DNA of 64,000 nt. Source: Sulfurovum sp. NBC37-1 (GTDB lineage Bacteria; Campylobacterota; Campylobacteria; Campylobacterales; Sulfurovaceae). How positions within the stretch are numbered: the stretch's first letter is position 1; each line of letters opens with the position of its first letter. The DNA lies in NCBI RefSeq assembly GCF_000010345.1, contig NC_009663.1:248001-312000 (forward strand), read 5' to 3'. The notes below the pieces were generated by a model. The model saw only the letters and a list, made by a program, of their open reading frames with translations, made no database searches and had not been told where the DNA came from. The translations under genes and the position numbers were made by a program. Positions 59,196 to 64,000 of this stretch are shown here, piece by piece.

Positions 59196-60145
59196 GAAGA
59201 CTCCTGCTGCTTTGCCTCTTGAGCATGGCTGCCTGGGCGACACCGATATTCTCACCCGTTGAGACAATAGAGGTCAACGGGACAGCCAAAGATATGGTCC
59301 TCTCAAACGGCCATTTGGTCATTGCTACCGATATGGGGCATATTGAAGTGTATGATACAGCCAATAGGAAAAAGATCAAAGAGGTCTCCATTCCGGATGT
59401 GAAAGATTTTATGGGTGACATTATGCCGGCCAGGGTCATGAGTACGGATGTGACAGGGGAGAAATATCTTCTGCTGAGTGACAGCGGAAAAGGTGGTTAC
59501 TCCAATCTTTACCTCTATGATAAAACATTGAAACAACTCTTGTCCGCTGATGACAAGGAAGCGATCATTAAAGCACGATTTGTGGATGATTCGCATATTT
59601 TGCTTGGTTATCTCAGTAACGAGGTGGCGCTACTGGATATCAACAGCAGAAAAGAGCGCTACCGGGTTCAGTTGAGTGAATCGAAATTTTCCGATTTTGC
59701 ACTCAATGAAGACAAAAGCCAGGCGGTTTTCGCCTGTGAGAGCGGTGTACTGAATGTTGTGGATGTAAAAAGCGGGAAAGTAATCAAACAGCTGCAGGGA
59801 CAAAATGTGGACAATGTTTACAAAGTCGACTATAAGCAGAAGACCGTCTCGGCAGCAGGACAGGACAGAAGAGGGGCTTTGTACGATGTAACGACCGGCA
59901 CAGGAACGTACATCCAGGGTGATTTTCTCATTTATGCAACGGCACTGAGCCCCTCTGCAGAGAAAGTAGCGTTTACGATGGACGAACAGAACAATATTTC
60001 CATCTATCGTACTTCTGACAAGGCTAAAATAGCCTTGCTTAAGGGGCAAAAGAGTACACTAAATGTTATTATTTTCAAAGATGAGAACAGACTCTATTCA
60101 TCCAGTGATGACAGCACCGTAATGGTGTGGGACTTAAAAAAATAA
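59192..60145 (+). CDS. napL: NapL beta-propeller protein
   Basis: 317 aa with a signal peptide (RLLLLCLLSMAAWA) and WD40-like repeats (LVIATDMGHIEVYDT, LYSSSDDSTVMVWDL). NapL is known from Campylobacterota nap operons and its exact role is unclear. It follows the acidic protein and precedes napD by 10 nt. Confidence 0.85.
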   Translation: MRRLLLLCLLSMAAWATPIFSPVETIEVNGTAKDMVLSNGHLVIATDMGHIEVYDTANRKKIKEVSIPDVKDFMGDIMPARVMSTDVTGEKYLLLSDSGKGGYSNLYLYDKTLKQLLSADDKEAIIKARFVDDSHILLGYLSNEVALLDINSRKERYRVQLSESKFSDFALNEDKSQAVFACESGVLNVVDVKSGKVIKQLQGQNVDNVYKVDYKQKTVSAAGQDRRGALYDVTTGTGTYIQGDFLIYATALSPSAEKVAFTMDEQNNISIYRTSDKAKIALLKGQKSTLNVIIFKDENRLYSSSDDSTVMVWDLKK

Positions 60146-60155
60146 AGGAGAAACA

Positions 60156-60515
60156 ATGAATGTATCAAGTATTGTAGTACAGGCTTTGCCGAAAAATATC
60201 AATGAGCTGGTGGCGTTCTTTAAAGAGGCCGATTATATTGATTATCATCTGCATGACAAAGAAAAAGGAAAGATCATTGTAACTGTCGAAGGAAAAGGTG
60301 TGGAAGAGGAGATCGAAAAACTCGTCAAGATACAGCGGCTTCCCAATGTAATCGCGGCAGATATGATGATGACCTATCAGGAAGATGAACTCGATGCGGA
60401 AGTCAAAAGACTTGAAGAAGAGAACCCGGTACCCGACGTGCTCAACGATGATGATATCGATGTCAGAGATGTCGAATATCACGGTGACCTCAGACATAAA
60501 AAGTTAGGATTTTAA
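60156..60515 (+). CDS. napD: NapD chaperone with C-terminal extension
   Basis: 119 aa. The first 80 residues have the NapD ferredoxin-like fold (NVSSIVVQALPKNINELVAFF and GKIIVTVEGKGVEEE), which binds the NapA Tat signal. An acidic tail of about 35 residues (DVLNDDDIDVRDVEYHGDLRH) goes beyond the usual 85-90. Confidence 0.88.
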   Translation: MNVSSIVVQALPKNINELVAFFKEADYIDYHLHDKEKGKIIVTVEGKGVEEEIEKLVKIQRLPNVIAADMMMTYQEDELDAEVKRLEEENPVPDVLNDDDIDVRDVEYHGDLRHKKLGF

Positions 60516-60517
60516 TT

Positions 60518-60832
60518 ATGGCAGGCGTAATAGAATCGGTGATCAAAACCTCTCCTCTGGGCCGTTGGTATATTGAACTGACAGATACGATGAAAGAGGA
60601 TGCCGAACCGGTATTCTGTCTGGATGTCTACGAGTATGCAGAGAAGGTCGAAGAGATGGGCAAAGAGTATGGAGATGAGGTAGAAGTGATCTGGTCAAGT
60701 GATGACGGCGTGACCCCCGAGCAGATCAATGAAGTACGTATGCAGATGAATGCCTATGAAGCCGAACAGGAAGCGAAGCGTGAGAATATGGAGCATATGC
60801 CTGATGGAACTCCCAACTTTAGTGCGGAATAA
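60518..60832 (+). CDS. Unrecognised small protein after napD
   Basis: 104 aa, soluble, acidic, without cysteine clusters (one Cys in VFCLDVYEY). It starts 2 nt after napD and its stop overlaps the next gene, so it is part of the nap operon. It matches no family I know. Confidence 0.75.
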   Translation: MAGVIESVIKTSPLGRWYIELTDTMKEDAEPVFCLDVYEYAEKVEEMGKEYGDEVEVIWSSDDGVTPEQINEVRMQMNAYEAEQEAKRENMEHMPDGTPNFSAE

Positions 60833-61071
60833 TGCAGGCACTTAAAGAGATCTACGGTGTAGGGATACTTTTCTTCTACTATATGAAGTATCTTATCCTC
60901 TTTGGATGGCCGCTGCTGCGTTACGGTCTGGACTATAAAGACAATATTATTATCGATGTGCTTTGGGTCTATTGTCTTATTTTGATGGTTAAAGATCTCG
61001 TGTATAAATTCGTTCTTAAAAAAAGCTATTGTGACAGTGCCTCCTGCAGTCATACGACAAAAAAGAAATAA
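60832..61071 (+). CDS. Unrecognised small membrane protein at the end of the nap operon
   Basis: 79 aa with two hydrophobic stretches (GVGILFFYYMKYLILFGWPLL and IIIDVLWVYCLILMV). The C-terminus has KKSYCDSASCSHTTKKK, with two cysteines and a His that could bind a metal. It overlaps the preceding gene by one base. Confidence 0.7.
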   Translation: MQALKEIYGVGILFFYYMKYLILFGWPLLRYGLDYKDNIIIDVLWVYCLILMVKDLVYKFVLKKSYCDSASCSHTTKKK

Positions 61072-61144
61072 ATCATAACCGGATAAATCGACCCTACATT
61101 TTTTTTTGCTATAATCATTACAATTCCCTACAAGAGGTATGAAT

Positions 61145-62581
61145 ATGTTTGATGAAGAAGATGTAGAAGCGAAGATTCTTTTTGGTTCCACTGAAGCAAC
61201 CAAAGAAGAGAAGACAGAACGCTGCAGCCCTTATGACGGTATTGTTGTCAGCATAGCACAGGCTTGTGACGCCGACGATACGGTACATGCACTGAAGATC
61301 GCCAAAGAGGCAGCCAAAGAGGCGGCAAAAACATCTCTTTCCCAGCGTATATTGTGGCTGGAAGATGTGGCAAAAAGACTGGAAGAAGAGAAAGAAGTTT
61401 TTGCTCTTATGCTGACAAAAGAGGTGGCAAAACCCATCGCATTCTCGCGTATTGAAGTGGATAGATGTATCGAGACGATCAAACTGACTGTTCTTGAACT
61501 TGCCAACCTTTCGGGAGAGACCATTCCGACAGATATCATGCCCAGCGGCAAGAAGACTATGGCGTACTACAGACGTGAACCTGCAGGAGTAATTGCCTGC
61601 ATCACGCCTTTCAATTTCCCGTTGAACCTTGTAGCGCACAAGATCGCACCTGCACTGGGTGCAGGGAATGCCGTAGTGCTCAAGCCTACACCAGAGGCAC
61701 CCATGACAGCCTATATGCTAGCCAAGCTTTTTGTCTCTTCCGAGTATGCCGTGAAAGATGCACTTTCAGTAGTCTATGGTGATGCAGAGGTAGGTTCCAC
61801 TCTGGTCAAAAGTAACATTCCGAGGGTCATCAGTTTTACCGGTTCTGTCTCGGTAGGCAATATCATTATGTCTCAGGCGGGCATTAAAAAGGTGAGCCTT
61901 GAACTGGGCGGGAATGCCGCCACCTACATCGATGAAAGTGCCGACCTTGAACTTGCGGCTGCACGATGTGCTTTCGGTGCTTTTTACAACTCAGGACAGG
62001 TCTGTATCTCGCTGCAGAGAATTTATGTCAATGCGGAAGTTTACGGAGAGTTCGCAACACTCATTGCCATGGAGACGGCCAAACTCAAGGTAGAGTCACC
62101 TTATGAGGACGATACCTTCATGGGGCCGCTTATCGACGGTGAGTCCAAAGAGAGAGCAAAGAACTGGATAGCGTCAGCCAAGGCTGAAGGTGCCAGAGTG
62201 ATCGTCGGTGGAGAGGAAACCGTGGAAGGGCTCTTCCCCCCAACCGTCATGGCGGATGTGACCGATGAGATGAAGATCATCTGCGAAGAGGTCTTCGCGC
62301 CTATTGTTTCACTGGTCTCAGTGCCAAATTATGATACAGCCGTGAAGAAGATGAACGATTCTCCCTACGGGCTGCAATTTTCCATCTTCACCAATGATCT
62401 GAAAATGACACAGGCATTCATAGACGATGCCCAGTGCGGAGGTGTAGTGATCAACGATATCCCGACACTGCGTTTTGACGTGCAGCCTTACGGTGGTGCC
62501 AAACTTTCAGGTGTGGGACGGGAAGGCCCGAAATGGGCGCTTGATGAGTTCACAGAGATCAAAAGTATTGTTATATGTTGA
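61145..62581 (+). CDS. NAD(P)-dependent aldehyde dehydrogenase
   Basis: 478 aa. Signatures are ITPFNFPLNLVAHKIAPAL, KPTPEAP, SFTGSVSVG, SLELGGNA (catalytic Glu) and FYNSGQVCISLQRI (catalytic Cys). It resembles the GapN/lactaldehyde dehydrogenase-like branch; the substrate is not assigned. The start at 61145 is preferred over 61139 because AGAGG lies 7 nt upstream. TATAAT upstream (near 61111) is a likely promoter, separate from nap. Confidence 0.9.
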   Translation: MFDEEDVEAKILFGSTEATKEEKTERCSPYDGIVVSIAQACDADDTVHALKIAKEAAKEAAKTSLSQRILWLEDVAKRLEEEKEVFALMLTKEVAKPIAFSRIEVDRCIETIKLTVLELANLSGETIPTDIMPSGKKTMAYYRREPAGVIACITPFNFPLNLVAHKIAPALGAGNAVVLKPTPEAPMTAYMLAKLFVSSEYAVKDALSVVYGDAEVGSTLVKSNIPRVISFTGSVSVGNIIMSQAGIKKVSLELGGNAATYIDESADLELAAARCAFGAFYNSGQVCISLQRIYVNAEVYGEFATLIAMETAKLKVESPYEDDTFMGPLIDGESKERAKNWIASAKAEGARVIVGGEETVEGLFPPTVMADVTDEMKIICEEVFAPIVSLVSVPNYDTAVKKMNDSPYGLQFSIFTNDLKMTQAFIDDAQCGGVVINDIPTLRFDVQPYGGAKLSGVGREGPKWALDEFTEIKSIVIC

Positions 62582-62589
62582 ATGTTTTA

Positions 62590-62677
62590 CGTCATTCTGA
62601 ACTCGTTTCAGAATCCCTCAAGGATGCAAAAGTAATTTTGAAAGATAAAAAGATCCTGAAACAAGTTCAGGATGACA
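62590..62677. repeat. Pair of inverted REP-like units
   Basis: Unit 1 (62590-62615) has ATTCTGA, loop ACTCGTT, TCAGAAT. Unit 2 (62652-62677) is the inverse orientation, with ATCCTGA/TCAGGAT and loop ACTTGTT when read on the minus strand. A related unit is at 48332. It lies between the aldehyde dehydrogenase and DUF420 genes and may form one large hairpin. Confidence 0.65.
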
Positions 62678-62693
62678 TAGTGGAAGGATAAAT

Positions 62694-63176
62694 ATGGACT
62701 ACATGTTCCAACCCGGTTTTCTGGGAACCAGAGCACCTTTTTTTATGGATTTCGTTACACTGATAGTCGCTTTTCTGCCACTGCTGGTAGGCATAGCGAT
62801 CTCTTTTGCGCGTCATAAGAAATATACCTTGCATAGTACAGTTCAGATCACAATCTTTATCATTTCTGTCATTGTAGTGGGCTATTTTGAATATGGTGTA
62901 CGTCTGGGTGGAGGGTATGAAGCGTTTGTGAAGGGGACACATGTTTCCCATAATTATCTTTTGTTCGTTCTTGTTTTGCATATTGCTATTTCCGTTATTA
63001 CGCTGGGTGTGTGGGCAGGCACGCTTGTGCATGCCAGAAAAAGTTATGCAAGAGGTGGTCTGCTTCCCGGACCGGATTCAACATCACATAAAAAAGTGGG
63101 TATCCGTTCCTTTATCGGTATCGTACTGACGGCACTGACTGGGATATGGCTCTATCTGCTCCTGTTCGTGTTTTGA
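62694..63176 (+). CDS. DUF420 membrane protein
   Basis: 160 aa, four helices, with histidines in the membrane-facing regions (ARHKKYTLHSTVQI, GTHVSHNYLLFVLVLHIAISV). It matches DUF420, a family that includes CtaM-like factors for heme-copper oxidases. Role here inferred only. Confidence 0.8.
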   Translation: MDYMFQPGFLGTRAPFFMDFVTLIVAFLPLLVGIAISFARHKKYTLHSTVQITIFIISVIVVGYFEYGVRLGGGYEAFVKGTHVSHNYLLFVLVLHIAISVITLGVWAGTLVHARKSYARGGLLPGPDSTSHKKVGIRSFIGIVLTALTGIWLYLLLFVF

Positions 63177-63194
63177 TGCAAAAGGGGACTTCTT

Positions 63195-63665
63195 ATGAAG
63201 AAAATTGCTATTTCCGCTTGCCTTCTGGGAGAGGCCTGCCGTTATGACGGTACGGACAACAGAGATGATCTGCTCTTGGAAAAACTGGAAGGATGTGAAC
63301 TGATCCCTTTTTGCCCGGAGGACGATGCTTTCGGAACACCGCGTCCTACGATGGATCTGATAGAGATGCAAGAGGGGATCAGGGCGATCTCCAATGAAAC
63401 AGGTGAAGATCTCTCTGCCCCGGTCGAAGCCTATGCCAAAGATTTTTTAAAAAAGTATAGTGATATCGATCTTTTTATTGGGAAGGACAGAAGTCCAAGC
63501 TGTGGGGTCTGTTCCGCAAAGCTTTATGATGAACACAAAGTTCTGATCAGTGCTGGGGCGGCAGGCCTCATGGCAAAAGAGGCGATGCACAGGGGTATTG
63601 AAGCGATCGATGCCGAAGCATATATTGAAAAGATCGGTGATCCGACAGAGAAGGATAAACATTGA
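63195..63665 (+). CDS. DUF523 family protein
   Basis: 156 aa. ISACLLGEACRYDGTDNRDD, PFCPEDDAFGTPRPTMDL and FIGKDRSPSCGVCSAKLYD are DUF523 signatures with conserved cysteines. Biochemical function unknown. It overlaps the next gene by 4 nt. Confidence 0.88.
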   Translation: MKKIAISACLLGEACRYDGTDNRDDLLLEKLEGCELIPFCPEDDAFGTPRPTMDLIEMQEGIRAISNETGEDLSAPVEAYAKDFLKKYSDIDLFIGKDRSPSCGVCSAKLYDEHKVLISAGAAGLMAKEAMHRGIEAIDAEAYIEKIGDPTEKDKH

Positions 63666-64000
63666 AACTATTGATCACACTATTATTGGGTACACTTTTT
63701 TTAACGGCCGGAACGACAGAAGAGGAGATCGCCAAGCAGGCGATTGTTAAAATATACACGACTTTCAAAGCACCAAACTACCAGGAACCGTGGAACTCCT
63801 CCATGGCAAGTGCGACAGGTTCCGGAGCCATCATCGAAGACAAGCGTATTTTGACCAATGCGCATGTGGTGGCCAATCATACTTTTATCGAAGTCGAGCG
63901 CTACGGGGAGAGAAAACGTTACATTGCCAAGGTAAAATTCGTTTCGCACCAGGCTGACCTTGCACTGTTGGAAGTGGAAGATGAGACATTCTTCAACGGT
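63662..64000 (+). CDS. Trypsin-like serine protease (HtrA/Deg-like), 3' end outside window
   Basis: 113 codons open to the end of the window, from a TTG at 63662 that overlaps the DUF523 stop. Signal peptide KLLITLLLGTLFLTAG. The protease fold begins with ATGSGAIIEDKRILTNAHVV (catalytic His in TNAHVV) and reaches HQADLALLEVED (catalytic Asp in ADLALL). The catalytic Ser and any PDZ domain lie beyond the window. Confidence 0.85.
   Translation, partial: MKLLITLLLGTLFLTAGTTEEEIAKQAIVKIYTTFKAPNYQEPWNSSMASATGSGAIIEDKRILTNAHVVANHTFIEVERYGERKRYIAKVKFVSHQADLALLEVEDETFFNG

Noticed and set aside
1..64000. tRNA, rRNA, CRISPR arrays, transposase genes and prophage genes
   Set aside because: No cloverleaf, ribosomal RNA, regularly spaced repeat array or transposase/integrase signature was seen on reading the window.

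Overview
The window is typical of a chemolithoautotrophic, denitrifying member of the Campylobacterota (Epsilonproteobacteria), most likely in or near Sulfurovum or Sulfurimonas. The evidence is the nap gene order A-G-H-B-F-L-D without napC, the heme d1 genes beside a heme-copper-type NO reductase, the many small c-type cytochromes, and the compact, overlapping operons. This placement is inferred from gene content; no database search was possible. No rRNA, tRNA, CRISPR array or insertion sequence was recognised.

Layout. 1-2.6 kb: trkA (cut by the window edge) and trkH, potassium uptake. 2.7-4.2 kb: a NirF-like propeller protein and a thioredoxin-fold protein. 4.2-10.7 kb: nucleotide metabolism, with nrdB (aerobic ribonucleotide reductase) and a TrpD2-like gene on the minus strand, then a divergent gap gene and an anaerobic ribonucleotide reductase operon. 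In that operon NrdD appears split: a 698-aa catalytic chain lacks the glycyl-radical tail, a 57-aa protein carries it, and an LpdD-like gene sits between them, followed by nrdG. 11.1-17.8 kb: a six-gene complex related to group 4 hydrogenases (hyfBCEFGI) whose large subunit lacks the NiFe-binding cysteines. 17.8-24.8 kb: ClcA, two paralogous short-chain dehydrogenases around an AraC regulator, a cytochrome c, a di-heme peroxidase and an LpxR-like lipid A deacylase. 24.8-36.8 kb: a TetR-controlled RND efflux operon, then HlyD, MFS and a YbhFSR-type ABC exporter. 36.9-40.3 kb: MscS channel, patatin phospholipase and PAP2 phosphatase.

40.3-61.1 kb is a nitrogen-oxide respiration region: a pentaheme cytochrome, a two-subunit heme-copper-family NO reductase candidate without CuA, small membrane proteins, a cytochrome c, heme d1/siroheme genes (nirJ, nirE/cobA, a fused siroheme decarboxylase, cysG-N), a Crp/Fnr regulator, DUF2249 and other accessory proteins, and the full nap operon, in which NapB carries an extra N-terminal cytochrome c domain. 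The end holds an aldehyde dehydrogenase, DUF420 and DUF523 proteins and the start of a trypsin-like protease.

The regions are tied together by at least thirteen near-palindromes of the form TTGAY-N4-RTCAA. In eight cases a -10-like hexamer is centred 31-33 bp from the box, the geometry of class II Fnr-type activation. They precede nirF, nrdB, gap, nrdD, one dehydrogenase, two cytochromes, the NO reductase, the DUF2249 gene and nap. The Crp/Fnr protein encoded at 47.6 kb has the E-x-x-S-R recognition helix expected to read TTGA and no Fe-S cysteine cluster, so it is the natural candidate regulator. The window therefore looks like one anaerobic/nitrosative regulon that joins nitrate respiration, NO removal, heme d1 synthesis and anaerobic dNTP synthesis.
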